Program-made: the position numbers and the translations under genes
Notes under the pieces: model-generated
The model's input: only the letters and a program-made list of their open reading frames with translations
Told to the model about the DNA's origin: nothing
The model's database searches: none
NCBI RefSeq assembly: GCF_000426825.1
Contig: NZ_AUGC01000009.1
Location: forward strand, 84,406-148,405
Direction: 5' to 3'
From: Thermonema rossianum DSM 10300
GTDB lineage: Bacteria; Bacteroidota; Bacteroidia; Cytophagales; Thermonemataceae
Length of the DNA: 64,000 nt
In this document: positions 26,163 to 35,752 of the stretch, piece after piece
Position numbering within the stretch: the stretch's first letter is position 1
How the letters are laid out: each line of letters opens with the position of its first letter

Positions 26163-27140
26163 TTAAAAGTCTTCATTTAAGGTGAACTTTTGATCATCTT
26201 TCTTGGATGACACCCCTGCTTTGCGGTATTCCGATACTCTTTTTTCAAAAAAGTTGGTTTTTCCTTGCAATGAAATCATATCCATGAAAGGGAAAGGATT
26301 GGTAGCATTGTAATGCTTTTCCTGCCCCAGCGCCACCAACAAACGATCGGCCACAAACTCTATGTATTGAGCCATCAGGCGGGAATTCATACCGATAAGG
26401 TCAACCGGCAGCGCATCGGTGATAAACTCTTTTTCAATAGCCACGGCATCGGTGATGATTTCGAGCACACGTTCCGGGCTTAATTTATTTTGAATGTATT
26501 GATTGTAAAGCAAGCAAGCGAAATCGCAGTGCAAGCCCTCGTCACGTGAAATCAGCTCATTGGAAAACGACAGCCCGGGCATCAAACCACGCTCTTTAAG
26601 CCAGAAGATGGCGCAAAAACTACCGGAAAAGAAAATACCTTCAACAGCCGCAAAGGCTATCAAACGCTCCACAAAATTGGGGCTTTCAATCCAACGCAGT
26701 GCCCATTCGGCTTTTTTCTTCACGCAAGGCACGGTCTCTATGGCATTGAAAAGGTGCTCGCGTTCGGCACTATCTTTAATATAGGTGTCAATAAGCAGAG
26801 AATAGGTTTCGGAATGAATGTTCTCCATCATTACCTGAAAACCATAGAAGCAACGTGCTTCGGGCAGTGTGACTTCGCGCATGAAGTTGAGCACCAAGTT
26901 TTCATTCACGATGCCATCGCTGGCAGCAAAGAATGCCAACACATGCGAAATAAAGTGGCGCTCTCCTTCATTCAAATTTTCCCAATCGCGCAAGTCTTGC
27001 GACAAGTCTATTTCCTCGGCAGTCCAGAAACTGGCTTCTGCCTTTTTATACATCTCCCATATTTCATGGTGCTTGATGGGGAAAAGTACAAAGCGGTTTT
27101 TTTCTTCTAAAAGCAACGGCTCGTTGTGTGTGTGGCTCAT
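26163..27140 (-). CDS. nrdB: Ribonucleotide reductase class I, small (R2) subunit
   Basis: A 325-aa di-iron protein that makes the radical for reduction of ribonucleotides by the large subunit. It has [12 protein letters not shown] (first metal ligand), [14 protein letters not shown] with Glu106, His109 and the radical Tyr113, and [10 protein letters not shown] with the second Glu/His pair. The tyrosine is present, so it is a normal tyrosyl-radical type rather than class Ic. The acidic C-terminal tail [11 protein letters not shown] should bind NrdA. ATG at 27140 is used. The in-frame codon at 27146 is TTG. nrdA is not within this window on either side. Confidence 0.96.
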   Translation of the reverse strand: MSHTHNEPLLLEEKNRFVLFPIKHHEIWEMYKKAEASFWTAEEIDLSQDLRDWENLNEGERHFISHVLAFFAASDGIVNENLVLNFMREVTLPEARCFYGFQVMMENIHSETYSLLIDTYIKDSAEREHLFNAIETVPCVKKKAEWALRWIESPNFVERLIAFAAVEGIFFSGSFCAIFWLKERGLMPGLSFSNELISRDEGLHCDFACLLYNQYIQNKLSPERVLEIITDAVAIEKEFITDALPVDLIGMNSRLMAQYIEFVADRLLVALGQEKHYNATNPFPFMDMISLQGKTNFFEKRVSEYRKAGVSSKKDDQKFTLNEDF

Positions 27141-27257
27141 ATGCAAATATCTTTTGTTTGGTTATGAAACTGTTCCTTTTGTAGATACTTATTTTCAGGC
27201 GTTTTTGTTTAATTTGTCATCACAAGACATAACAAATATACACAATCCGTGCTTTCT

Positions 27258-28397
27258 ATGATATTGCGCAAAACCAAAAAAGACGCTTCCGGCAAGCCTT
27301 CCCTCTATGAATTCACGCTCCACGAAAGGCGCCCTTCATGGTGGTGGGCTGAATGGCTGGCACTTGGCTTGTCTTTATTCGCATTTTGGCGTTTCCGTAG
27401 CCCTTTCGTCAAACTGCTAAGTGTGGGTAGTGTCGCTTGGTTCAGCACACAAGTATGGATGCAGCTCAAACGGCTGCAGCTGCAGCTTACGGCCGAAGGG
27501 CTTAGCGTGCGCGAAGGCATCATAGGAAAAAAATACTTTTTCGACTGGGCAGATATCAAGCAAGCACAAATTTTAAAAGACAACAAAACATTGCCGTTTG
27601 GCTATCCCAGTTTATCCCAAAAGGTCATTCAGGAAGCCGATAGCATCCTGCTGTGCCATAGCAAAGAAAAAACAGCCCTCAAGATTTCGGCTTCCCGCTT
27701 TGGTGCCGGCCAATTTGGGGACTTTCTGCAGCGCCTTTATCGCGCCTTGCAGTGGCACAGCACCAACCGCGTGGAAAAAATAGACTACCTTATCGGCAAA
27801 ATACAAGAGCATAAGCAGCAAGACTTGCAAATTATGCGCGAACTGGAAGACGCCCTTTTTGAAGCATACCGGACAGCCTATCAACCCATCTACCTTCAAG
27901 AGGGCAAGCAAGCTTCACAGCCTCTGTGGATATACCGCCGCGGCCAACACCCCATTGCCTTTTATGCAGACCACCCACAAGCCAACGTAAGTGAAGAAAC
28001 GCGCCAAGTGGCAGAAGAGCTCATCAAGGTAAGCCGCGAAAATATGGAAATCGTCAAAACACGCTTGGCTTACTATGACAGTGTCATTCAGGTGCTTACA
28101 GAAAAACGCAAAGAGGTAGAACAACAGCAAAAACTTAAAGAAGTGGCGGGCAAATTAAAAGCCATTCAGGTGCGCAACCTCAAAAAACAAGAAACCCTGC
28201 AAAGCAGCGAAGAAGACAGCCTGATGGTCGAAAACCTCATGTTGTTGGATGAACTTACTTCCAAGGTTTATCAAATTGAAAACCTGGAAGATTCATTCTT
28301 ACTTTCGCAGTATATCGAGCAGCTCAAGCCCGAAGCGCTGGCACACAACCAAGTATTGCGCGAGCTAAACGAAAAACTACAGGACGGACACAACTAA
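27258..28397 (+). CDS. Membrane protein with PH-like domain and coiled-coil tail, unknown function
   Basis: A 379-aa protein not assigned to a named family. Two hydrophobic segments (WAEWLALGLSLFAFW and LLSVGSVAWFSTQVWMQL, within residues ~28-70) are followed by LQLQLTAEGLSVREGIIGKKYFFDWADI, which resembles bacterial PH-like (YdbS/YxeQ-like) domains. The second half (from ~175) is helical, with a coiled coil near 265-315 (EKRKEVEQQQKLKEVAGKL). ATG at 27258 is preferred to GTG at 27249. It diverges from nrdB. Confidence 0.6.
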   Translation: MILRKTKKDASGKPSLYEFTLHERRPSWWWAEWLALGLSLFAFWRFRSPFVKLLSVGSVAWFSTQVWMQLKRLQLQLTAEGLSVREGIIGKKYFFDWADIKQAQILKDNKTLPFGYPSLSQKVIQEADSILLCHSKEKTALKISASRFGAGQFGDFLQRLYRALQWHSTNRVEKIDYLIGKIQEHKQQDLQIMRELEDALFEAYRTAYQPIYLQEGKQASQPLWIYRRGQHPIAFYADHPQANVSEETRQVAEELIKVSRENMEIVKTRLAYYDSVIQVLTEKRKEVEQQQKLKEVAGKLKAIQVRNLKKQETLQSSEEDSLMVENLMLLDELTSKVYQIENLEDSFLLSQYIEQLKPEALAHNQVLRELNEKLQDGHN

Positions 28398-28428
28398 AAA
28401 CACCTTGCACTTAAATCATAAATCGAAT

Positions 28429-29703
28429 ATGAGTCATAGCATATCCTCAATCACCATGGAAGACAGTTTGGAATTTGCACGGCAAATGGACAGCCGGGAC
28501 CCCTTGCGCCGGTTCAGGGAAGAGTTTCATATTCCACGCCGCGAAGGACAAGAAATCATCTACTTGTGTGGCAATTCGTTGGGGCTGCAGCCCAAGCGGA
28601 CAGCCCGTGTCATAGAGCAAGAGATGGAACGCTGGCGCACCCTGGCCGTCGACGGGCACTTTGAAGGCGAAACCCGCTGGTTCGACTACCATAAGGCGCT
28701 GCAGCCCATGCTTGCCCCCATAGTGGGCGCCCACCCCGATGAAGTCACCATCATGAACAACCTTACGTCCAACCTGCATTTCATGATGGTGTCGTTTTAC
28801 CGCCCTCAAGGCAAGCGCTTCAAGGTGCTGATGGAGGCGGGCGCCTTCCCCTCGGATCAGTATGCCGTAGAAACACAGGTGCGTTTCCATGGCTACAAGC
28901 CCGAAGAAGCCATTGTGGAAGTAGCCCCTCGCGAAGGCGAAACTTTCCTGCGCACCGAAGACATAGAGGCAGCCATACGCCGCGAAGGCGATAGCTTGGC
29001 ATTGGTGCTCTTCGGCGGCATCAATTACTACACCGGGCAAGTGTTCGATATGGAACGAATTACGGCTGCCGCCCATGAAGCAGGCGCAATGGCAGGCTTC
29101 GACCTGGCCCATGCCGTAGGCAACGTGCCTCTCCGCTTACATGACTGGGATGTGGATTTCGCCGTATGGTGCTCTTACAAATATTTGAACTCCAGCCCCG
29201 GTGGCGTAGGTGGTGCCTTTGTGCATCGCAAGCATCATCATGCCGATTTGCCCCGCTTTGGCGGCTGGTGGGGACACAACGAAGAAGAGCGCTTCTTGAT
29301 GAAAAAAGGATTCAAACCCATCACCACTGCCGAGGGATGGCAGGTAGCCAATGAGCCCATTTTACTGATGGCTGCCCATAAGGCTGCTTTGGAAATATTC
29401 CAAGAAGCGGGCTTTGAGCACCTGCGCGAAAAAAGCAAAAAACTGACCGATTATCTGCTATTTTTCATAGACAACTACTGCAGCGACAACCTCACGGTAC
29501 TTACCCCCCGTTCCTACGAAGCCCGGGGCTGTCAAGTGTCGATCTACGTGCACCGCGACGGGAAAAAAGTATTCGATGCGCTGCAGGCCGCCCATATAGT
29601 AGGTGACTGGCGTGAACCCAACGTGATACGCTTAGCCCCCGTACCTCTTTATAACACCTTTGAGGAAGTATATCGCGTAGGGCAAGTGCTCAAACAATTT
29701 TAG
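28429..29703 (+). CDS. kynU: Kynureninase
   Basis: A 424-aa PLP enzyme that cleaves kynurenine (or 3-hydroxykynurenine) to anthranilate and alanine. It has YLCGNSLGLQPK near the N-terminus, NNLTSNLHFMMVSFY, GFDLAHAVGNVPL and WCSYKYLNSSPGGVGG with the PLP lysine near residue 251, then FGGWWGHNEEERF, all typical of the family. ATG at 28429 is chosen; the in-frame TTG at 28405 adds a basic stub. No other kynurenine-pathway gene is adjacent. It may serve NAD synthesis from tryptophan together with genes elsewhere. A terminator follows at once. Confidence 0.95.
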   Translation: MSHSISSITMEDSLEFARQMDSRDPLRRFREEFHIPRREGQEIIYLCGNSLGLQPKRTARVIEQEMERWRTLAVDGHFEGETRWFDYHKALQPMLAPIVGAHPDEVTIMNNLTSNLHFMMVSFYRPQGKRFKVLMEAGAFPSDQYAVETQVRFHGYKPEEAIVEVAPREGETFLRTEDIEAAIRREGDSLALVLFGGINYYTGQVFDMERITAAAHEAGAMAGFDLAHAVGNVPLRLHDWDVDFAVWCSYKYLNSSPGGVGGAFVHRKHHHADLPRFGGWWGHNEEERFLMKKGFKPITTAEGWQVANEPILLMAAHKAALEIFQEAGFEHLREKSKKLTDYLLFFIDNYCSDNLTVLTPRSYEARGCQVSIYVHRDGKKVFDALQAAHIVGDWREPNVIRLAPVPLYNTFEEVYRVGQVLKQF

Positions 29704-29711
29704 TAGAACAT

Positions 29712-29736
29712 AGCCCCCAAAGCCGGGGGCTTTTTC
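29712..29736 (+). terminator. Intrinsic terminator of kynU
   Basis: AGCCCCC and GGGGGCT form a perfect 7-bp GC stem with a 6-base loop followed by five Ts, directly after the kynU stop. Confidence 0.9.
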
Positions 29737-29818
29737 ACTTCTTTTTTTCCCCCTCATTATTTCACGCCCTCCTTCCATTATTTCATTTTTTCCCACTGTC
29801 ATCTCGAGCATCATCTCC

Positions 29819-29908
29819 TGTCATTTCGAGCGCAGCGAGAAATCTTTTTTGCTTCTTGCGGCTTGGTTCGACGAGATCTCTCACTCGCTTTGCGAGTTCG
29901 AGATGACA
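29819..29908. repeat. HFERSEK-type dispersed repeat, copy 1
   Basis: A ~90-bp unit that begins TGTCATTTCGAGCG and ends TTCGAGATGACA, so its ends form an imperfect inverted repeat. The middle holds GAGAAATCTTTTTTGC and GAGATCTCTCACTCGC. Three more full copies lie at 30109, 30725 and 63522. A further right-half fragment follows at ~29928-29965. Translated, the left end gives the CHFERSEKSF-type peptide well known from spurious ORFs in Bacteroidota genomes. The neighbouring DNA (29740-30250) holds no convincing gene. Confidence 0.85.
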
Positions 29909-30108
29909 AAAAGCAGAAGTAAACTTAACTTGACGAGATGTCTCACTTCGTTCGACACGACAAAAAGACATTTACATCTTCTTTTCATCTTTTAATCCTT
30001 CGTTGTTACTTTTTATGCCTTACCTATCATTTCTAAATACCTCTTGTGATTTTGAAATACTCCCTTTACCGCTTCAAGCTTTCCTCTTGCTATTTCGTTC
30101 TTCCTTCC

Positions 30109-30199
30109 TGTCATTTCGAGCGCAAGCGAGAAATCTTTTTTGCTTCTTGCGGCTTGGCTTGATGAGATCTCTCACTCGCTTTGCTCGTTCGAGATGACA
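30109..30199. repeat. HFERSEK-type dispersed repeat, copy 2
   Basis: A 91-bp unit with the same ends (TGTCATTTCGAGCG ... TTCGAGATGACA) as copy 1 and only a few base differences, including GCTCG for GCGAG near the right end. It lies just downstream of the GIY-YIG gene's 3' end. Confidence 0.85.
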
Positions 30200-30254
30200 A
30201 AAGATGCTAATACATCACAAAGCATTGCCAATAGATAGGAATCAGCCTTGTTTA

Positions 30255-30563
30255 TCAAATCTCATCATTTAAAAATCGCCATTCCGGATTAAAAGAGTTA
30301 ATAAGAGCTTCCTTTTTTGCCCTTCGCCATTTTTTAATCTCTTTTTCACGGGCAATGGCGTGTTCTACGTACTCAAACCTTTCCCAGTAAACCAAAAAGT
30401 AAGCATTATATTTCCCGGTAAAATGACTTTTGGTAGTGTAAGCATCCAGCTTATGCTCATAAAGGCGCCTGCGTAAATCGTTCGTAATACCTACATATAA
30501 AACTTTCTTGCTTTTGTTCGTGGTAATGTAAACAAAGTAATTGTGGCAACCTAAAGGTTTCAT
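30255..30563 (-). CDS. GIY-YIG domain nuclease-like protein
   Basis: A 102-aa single-domain protein. YFVYITTNKSKKVLYVGITNDLRRRLYEHK contains the GIY-YIG core (VYI ... YVG), with the catalytic Arg in the RRR cluster, and Glu in AREKEIKKWRRAKKEALI. NPEWRFL ends the domain. It belongs to the small UPF0213/YhbQ-like group of unclear function. These genes are often scattered and carried within repeat-rich DNA, as here, where HFERSEK repeats lie on both sides. The ATG at 30563 is the only good start. Confidence 0.9.
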   Translation of the reverse strand: MKPLGCHNYFVYITTNKSKKVLYVGITNDLRRRLYEHKLDAYTTKSHFTGKYNAYFLVYWERFEYVEHAIAREKEIKKWRRAKKEALINSFNPEWRFLNDEI

Positions 30564-30724
30564 ATAAACATGAAAGAAAAAGGCGTTTTTAAGGTCGCTA
30601 CAAAGAGCAGATACGTGTTGTTCCTATTCCAAGATAATGACTATCATTCTTTTTAAAAAGAAAACGGGTTATTTTGGCATTTTATTTATGCTTGTATCAC
30701 TCTACTCTTTTGAAGTTCCCTTCT

Positions 30725-30814
30725 TGTCATTTCGAGCGCAGCGAGAAATCTTTTTTGCTTCTTGCGGCTTGGCTTGATGAGATCTCTCACTTGCTTTGCT
30801 CGTTCGAGATGACA
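30725..30814. repeat. HFERSEK-type dispersed repeat, copy 3, with half-units
   Basis: A 90-bp unit with the same ends as copies 1 and 2. It is followed by two right-half fragments (GACGAGATGTCTCACTTCG near 30838-30870 and GACGGGATATCTCGC near 30892-30930). The tandem pieces suggest repeated recombination or insertion. The cluster lies just upstream of the lutB-like promoter and opens a false N-terminal extension of that gene. Confidence 0.85.
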
Positions 30815-30957
30815 AAAAGCAGAAGTAAACTTGACTTGACGAGATGTCTCACTTCGTTCGACACGACAAAAGGCAGAAGCAAACTTGGATTGACGGGATA
30901 TCTCGCTACACTTCGTTTCACTCGACAGAACGAGACACAAAGAGCTGTTTTATTTTT

Positions 30958-30965
30958 TAACTTTG
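30958..30965 (+). promoter_or_regulatory. -7 element (TAACTTTG) of the lutB-like operon
   Basis: TAACTTTG matches TAnnTTTG and lies 23 bases before the ATG at 30989. There is no clear TTTG at -33. Its place downstream of any longer start supports 30989 as the true start. Confidence 0.55.
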
Positions 30966-30988
30966 TTTTGAAAGTTACTATCACAACT

Positions 30989-32386
30989 ATGAGCAAAACA
31001 CTCAGCCGCTTCCAAAAAGAAGCCGAAGCCAAGGTATTCGACGAAAAGCACCGCCGGACCATACGCTTCAACATGGGCAAGTATGAGCAAGCCGTGCAAA
31101 AGGGCTTGCAGCAATATAAAGACCATGAACTGGCGCGCAGCCGGGCTGCTTACATTAAACAAGAAGCCATTGCCCACCTCGACGACCTCCTGGTGCAGTT
31201 TGAACAAAACATCACCAAGCGTGGTGCCAAAGTGCTCTGGGCAGATACCTCAAAAACCGCTCTGCAATATATCGCAGAGATATTCGAGAAGCACCAAGCC
31301 AAAGAAGTGGTCAAGTCCAAATCGATGGCTACCGAAGAAATCGGATTAAACGAATTCTTGGAAGCGCGTCAGGTGCATGTATATGAAACCGACTTGGGCG
31401 AGTTCATTGTGCAACTGGCAGGGCAAAAACCCTACCATATCGTAACCCCCGCCATGCACATGTCAAAGGAAGACATCAGCCGTTTGTTTTCCGAGAAACT
31501 GCATATGGAACCCACCGATGACGCGCAACAGCTCACACATGCCGCACGGCGCCTGCTGCGCGAAAAGTACGTATCGGCCGACGTGGGCGTTACCGGCGCC
31601 AATTTCATCATTGCCGATATAGGTGGCATCGCCATCACCGAAAACGAAGGCAATGCCCGCCTGTCGGTTACTTTTCCCAAAGTGCATATTGCCATTGTGG
31701 GCTTGGAAAAAGTGCTGCCCCGCCTCGAAGACCTGAGCCTCTTCTGGCCTCTTCTGGCTACCAGCGGCACCGGGCAACACCTGACTGTATATAACAGCGT
31801 CATTACCGGACCCCGCCAAAGTAAGGAAAGCGACGGACCCGAAGAAATGTATGTGATTCTGTTGGACAACGGGCGCACCGAACTGCTGGCAGACCCCGCC
31901 AAGCGGCAAGCGTTGCACTGTATTCGTTGCGGTGCCTGCCTCAATGCCTGCCCCGTTTACAAAAACATAGGCGGACACACCTACGGCAGCACCTACAGCG
32001 GTCCCATAGGCTCGGTGATTACCCCCTACTTCAAAGGCATGAAAGACTACAAGCACCTAAGCTATGCCAGCTCTTTGTGCGGTGCCTGCAGCAGCGTGTG
32101 CCCGGTAAAAATAGAAATTCATGACTTGCTTTTGCTCAACCGGAAGAGCGCCGTGGAAAAGAAACTGGTGCCCTTTGCCGAACGCATGGCTTTCAAGTTG
32201 TGGAAAAAAGCCATGCTTAACCGCCGGCTCATAGATATGTGGGGCGCCGGCATTAAAAATACCGTATTGCGTCGCGTATTTAAAGACAGCTGGGGGCGCT
32301 ACCACACCCCCATACAAGTGGCACCACGCTCGTTTAAACAACTGTGGCAAGAACGTATTGCCAATGCTAAAAAGACAAAGGTATGA
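30989..32386 (+). CDS. LutB-like iron-sulfur protein
   Basis: A 465-aa protein of the LutB family, part of the LutABC L-lactate oxidation complex in other bacteria. The N-terminal LUD-type domain (~60-290) contains VGVTGANFIIADIGGIAITENEGN. The C-terminal ferredoxin part has two Cys clusters, CIRCGACLNACP (~311-322) and CGACSSVCP (~362-370), for two [4Fe-4S] centres. ATG at 30989 is chosen. An in-frame ATG at 30674 adds 105 residues, but that segment is translated HFERSEK repeat and lies upstream of the promoter. No lutA or lutC is beside it. Instead it overlaps by 4 bases (ATGA) a BatA-like gene. Confidence 0.88.
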   Translation: MSKTLSRFQKEAEAKVFDEKHRRTIRFNMGKYEQAVQKGLQQYKDHELARSRAAYIKQEAIAHLDDLLVQFEQNITKRGAKVLWADTSKTALQYIAEIFEKHQAKEVVKSKSMATEEIGLNEFLEARQVHVYETDLGEFIVQLAGQKPYHIVTPAMHMSKEDISRLFSEKLHMEPTDDAQQLTHAARRLLREKYVSADVGVTGANFIIADIGGIAITENEGNARLSVTFPKVHIAIVGLEKVLPRLEDLSLFWPLLATSGTGQHLTVYNSVITGPRQSKESDGPEEMYVILLDNGRTELLADPAKRQALHCIRCGACLNACPVYKNIGGHTYGSTYSGPIGSVITPYFKGMKDYKHLSYASSLCGACSSVCPVKIEIHDLLLLNRKSAVEKKLVPFAERMAFKLWKKAMLNRRLIDMWGAGIKNTVLRRVFKDSWGRYHTPIQVAPRSFKQLWQERIANAKKTKV

Positions 32387-34416
32387 CCTTTTTGAATCCA
32401 TCTTTTTTGTGGGCTTTCGCCCTGCTGCTTATACCCCTTGCTCTGCATTTGTTTAACCTGCATCGTCCGCGCAAGGTCTATTTCACCAATGTGCGCTACC
32501 TGCAGCAGCTCGAAACCCAAACCAAAGCCATGCGCAAACTGCGCGAATGGCTTGTGTTGTTGTGCCGTATGTTTTTTTTGGCAGCCCTTGTGATGGCATT
32601 TGCCCGCCCCGTATTGCCCGGCGAATACGCCGAAAGTGGACATGGACAAGCACTTCACAGTTTCTATATCGACAATTCTTACAGCATGCAACGCCCCGGC
32701 GTGGGCAGCGACCTCAACCTGCTTACACAAGCGAAGGAACAAGTAACGGCACTCAGCCATAGCCTGAATACCGGAGGGCGTTTTCAACTGTTGAGTAACG
32801 CTTTCGACAGCCGTGAAGCCCAAATCTATGAAGCCGATGAGCTGAGCGAAGCACTGGCCGCCATGCGTTTCAGCCTTTACCGCCCTGCGCTTGGTGACGT
32901 ACTGCGCCGGCAGGAAAAGCTGGCTCGCAAGCGTTTACCTCATGCGCGTGCCCATTTGTTTTTGTTCAGCGACTTTCAAAAAAACAGCGCTGCCTCTCTT
33001 TTCAAATATACTTTTCAAAAAGACATACACTACCATTTAGTGCCTTTGCAGGCTGCACCTGTTGCCAATGTCAGCATCGACAGCGTGTGGCTGGGCGCTC
33101 CTTTTATTCAGAACAACAGCACCAACACCCTTTACTTCAAACTACGCAACCACAGCAGCCGCGAAGTGCGACAACTGCCCGTGCAGCTTTTTCTACAAGA
33201 CCGCGCCATAGCCGGCAAAAGCGTGGATTTGGCTGCCGGTGAAAGCCGTACGTTTTCCGTCGAGTTCAGTTCCAACGAAAGTGGCTGGCTGCGCGGCAGG
33301 TTGCATATCGAAGACACGCCCATCACCTTCGATAACGACTACTATTTCAGCTACAATGCCCGGCGCCGCCTGCAGGTCTTGTATCTGCATGCCGGCAATG
33401 AGCCCAATCCTTATTTGATGGCAGCCTACAATGCCGAGCCACAAATACAGCTGCAACACAAGACATTCAACACACTGAATGAAGATGAGCTGCGCGAGGT
33501 TGATTTGCTCATCGTGGAAACCCATGCGAACATGGGCGGAACCCCCATAGAGCGCATCCGCCGCTTTGTGGAAGAGGGGGGCAGCCTGGCACTCATCCCT
33601 GCCCAAGGCGCACCGCCGGCTTTCTTGTCATCATGGGGCATTCAGCTGACACAGGCGGCCACACTCCCCCCCGACAGCAGCTTGCAACTGCGCGCCGAAA
33701 GCCTGAATCATCCTTTTTTTGAAGGCGTTTTCAGTAAGAAAACCAACAGCACCGTCATGCCTCTTGCACGCCCTCTATGGATATGCAAGGGGGGCGATGC
33801 GATTTTGAAAATGCAAAACGGCGAAGCTTTTCTCAGCATGTACCGCCTGCAAAGCGGCAAAGTGTACGTGTTTGCCGCCCCTCTGCAAAGTCAATACACC
33901 AGTCTGGTAAAACATGCACTCTTTGTGCCTGTATTGTACCGTATGGCACAAACAGCTCCCCAAAGAGCATTGCTCTATGCCTACCGCAGCAACGAACGCA
34001 GCCTGTTGTTGCCTGTGGGCGTGCAGCCGGCAGCCGACCGCCCCCTTAGTTTACGACGCGAACAAGAAGAATGGCTGTTGACCCCGCAATTGCTGGGCAA
34101 GCGCTTGCGTATTGACCTGCCCACAGAGAGCCTGCAAGCCGGCTTTTATGCCCTCACCTATGCTGCCGACACCCTGGCATTGGTGGCTTTCAACGTGCCT
34201 GCCGAAGAGTCAGACATGGAAACAGTCCCGGCGGACAGCCTCGCAGCACTCGCCGATTCGCTCCCCAATGTGCATGTATATGCCGGCAATGAACAACAAG
34301 CCTTGGTGCAGCAATACCGTGCGCAGTTTATTGCCACACCTTTGTGGAAATACTTTATTGTAGCAGCCCTTTTATTTTTGCTTTGTGAAACCTTAATCAT
34401 CAGACTATGGAAATGA
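32383..34416 (+). CDS. BatA-domain membrane protein
   Basis: A 677-aa protein whose start, FLNPSFLWAFALLLIPLALHLFNLHRPRKVYFTNVRYLQ, matches the BatA N-terminal domain of Bacteroidota aerotolerance-type proteins. A second membrane helix follows near 57-77 (WLVLLCRMFFLAALVMAFARP). The periplasmic body includes a degenerate VWA-like region (HSFYIDNSYSMQRPG), in which DxSxS is replaced by DNSYS, and a DUF4159/ThuA-like stretch (RRFVEEGGSLALIPAQG). A C-terminal helix lies near 655-673. It is translationally coupled to the LutB-like gene upstream and overlaps the TlpA-like gene downstream by 10 bases. Function in the family is still unclear. Confidence 0.85.
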   Translation: MTFLNPSFLWAFALLLIPLALHLFNLHRPRKVYFTNVRYLQQLETQTKAMRKLREWLVLLCRMFFLAALVMAFARPVLPGEYAESGHGQALHSFYIDNSYSMQRPGVGSDLNLLTQAKEQVTALSHSLNTGGRFQLLSNAFDSREAQIYEADELSEALAAMRFSLYRPALGDVLRRQEKLARKRLPHARAHLFLFSDFQKNSAASLFKYTFQKDIHYHLVPLQAAPVANVSIDSVWLGAPFIQNNSTNTLYFKLRNHSSREVRQLPVQLFLQDRAIAGKSVDLAAGESRTFSVEFSSNESGWLRGRLHIEDTPITFDNDYYFSYNARRRLQVLYLHAGNEPNPYLMAAYNAEPQIQLQHKTFNTLNEDELREVDLLIVETHANMGGTPIERIRRFVEEGGSLALIPAQGAPPAFLSSWGIQLTQAATLPPDSSLQLRAESLNHPFFEGVFSKKTNSTVMPLARPLWICKGGDAILKMQNGEAFLSMYRLQSGKVYVFAAPLQSQYTSLVKHALFVPVLYRMAQTAPQRALLYAYRSNERSLLLPVGVQPAADRPLSLRREQEEWLLTPQLLGKRLRIDLPTESLQAGFYALTYAADTLALVAFNVPAEESDMETVPADSLAALADSLPNVHVYAGNEQQALVQQYRAQFIATPLWKYFIVAALLFLLCETLIIRLWK

Positions 34417-35657
34417 CTATAAAAAACATCTTGATGGCGCTAATCGCCGCCACTTTGCTTCTTGCCTGCGACAGCTCACAAGAAAACAGCCCGGAACAAA
34501 ACCTTGCCGGCACCTGGCGTTTCGTGTTGCACTCCGACGGTGGTGCCATGCCCTTCAACATGGAAGTATTTGAAGAGAACGGGCAGCTCAAGGCTTTCAT
34601 CCGTAACGGTGAAGAAAAGTTGTTGCTTGACAGCATACAAACCAAAGGCGATTCGGTCATTATGCCGCTGCATATCTTCGATGCAGCCCTTTTGGGCAAA
34701 CGCCACGGAAGCGACACGCTCGAAGGTCAGTTCGTGAAGTTTTACGCCCCGGATAAAGCGGTGCCTTTCACTGCTGTACGCGGGCAAAACTACCGTTTCT
34801 TCCCCGACTCCATGAGCGTGGCTCCTGCTTTTGATTTTTCGGGAAAATGGGAAGTTACCTTTACGGAACCGGATGGCAGCACTTATCCCGCGGTTGGTAT
34901 CTTCCAACAAAGTGGCAATGCAGTTACGGGCACTTTTCTCACCGAGACCGGCGACTATCGCTATCTGGAAGGCAACGCTGCCGGCAAGGCGCTCTATCTG
35001 TCTGCCTTCGACGGCAACCATGCCTTCTTGTTTGTAGCTACCAGCGAAGACGGCACACAGCTGAAAGGCGACTTCTGGTCGGGCAAGGACTACCACGAAA
35101 CATGGACCGCCATACGCAACGACAGCGCCGCGCTGCGCAACCCCTATGAACTTACCTACCTCAAAGAAGGCTATGACAAAATAGATTTCACTTTGCCCGA
35201 CTTGGACAGCAACCTGGTGTCGCTTTCCGATCCGCGCTATCAAGGCAAAGTAGTGATTCTGCAACTGTTTGGCTCTTGGTGCCCCAACTGTATGGATGAA
35301 ACCGCTTTCCTGGCAGACTGGTACCGCAAAAACAAAGACAAGGACATAGCCATTATCGCGCTGGCATTTGAGCGAAAGCCGGATTTTCAATATGCCAAAC
35401 GGATGGTAGAGCGTGTAAAAAAACGCTTCGGCGCCGACTATGATTTTCTGATTGCAGGCACCAACGACAAAGGCGAAGCCGCACGCGTGCTGCCCATGCT
35501 TAACCATGTGATGTCGTTTCCTACTACCATCTTCATAGACAAGCAGGGCAAGGTAAGAAAAATACACACCGGATTTTACGGACCCGGCACCGGCGAATAT
35601 TACGAGCGCTGGCGCGAAGAATTTAATGCTACAATTTCAGAACTTTTAAATGAATAA
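34407..35657 (+). CDS. TlpA-like thioredoxin-fold lipoprotein
   Basis: A 416-aa lipoprotein (lipobox LLLAC, Cys21). Residues ~30-250 form an unrecognised strand-rich region. From ~265 a TlpA/ResA-type thioredoxin domain follows, with GSWCPNCMDE (redox C292/C295) and the cis-Pro loop in SFPTTIFIDKQGKV. Such proteins reduce or reshuffle disulfides of exported proteins, for example in cytochrome c maturation. It is last in the lutB-like/BatA-like operon. Confidence 0.9.
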   Translation: MEMTIKNILMALIAATLLLACDSSQENSPEQNLAGTWRFVLHSDGGAMPFNMEVFEENGQLKAFIRNGEEKLLLDSIQTKGDSVIMPLHIFDAALLGKRHGSDTLEGQFVKFYAPDKAVPFTAVRGQNYRFFPDSMSVAPAFDFSGKWEVTFTEPDGSTYPAVGIFQQSGNAVTGTFLTETGDYRYLEGNAAGKALYLSAFDGNHAFLFVATSEDGTQLKGDFWSGKDYHETWTAIRNDSAALRNPYELTYLKEGYDKIDFTLPDLDSNLVSLSDPRYQGKVVILQLFGSWCPNCMDETAFLADWYRKNKDKDIAIIALAFERKPDFQYAKRMVERVKKRFGADYDFLIAGTNDKGEAARVLPMLNHVMSFPTTIFIDKQGKVRKIHTGFYGPGTGEYYERWREEFNATISELLNE

Positions 35658-35752
35658 TTTCGTAAAAAAAGTATCCGGCAAGCGGTTACTTTTGAGCTGC
35701 TATTACGTCTTAATACATAAACAACCCTAAATCACTTTAAAACTATACACTT

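Noticed and set aside
29740..30958. CRISPR array
   Set aside because: The repeats are ~90 bp, irregularly spaced and partly in half-units, without unique spacers of constant length; no cas genes are in the window.
30674..30988. 105-residue N-terminal extension of the LutB-like protein
   Set aside because: It is translated HFERSEK repeat sequence (CHFERSEKSF) and lies upstream of the TAACTTTG promoter element; the family N-terminus begins at 30989.
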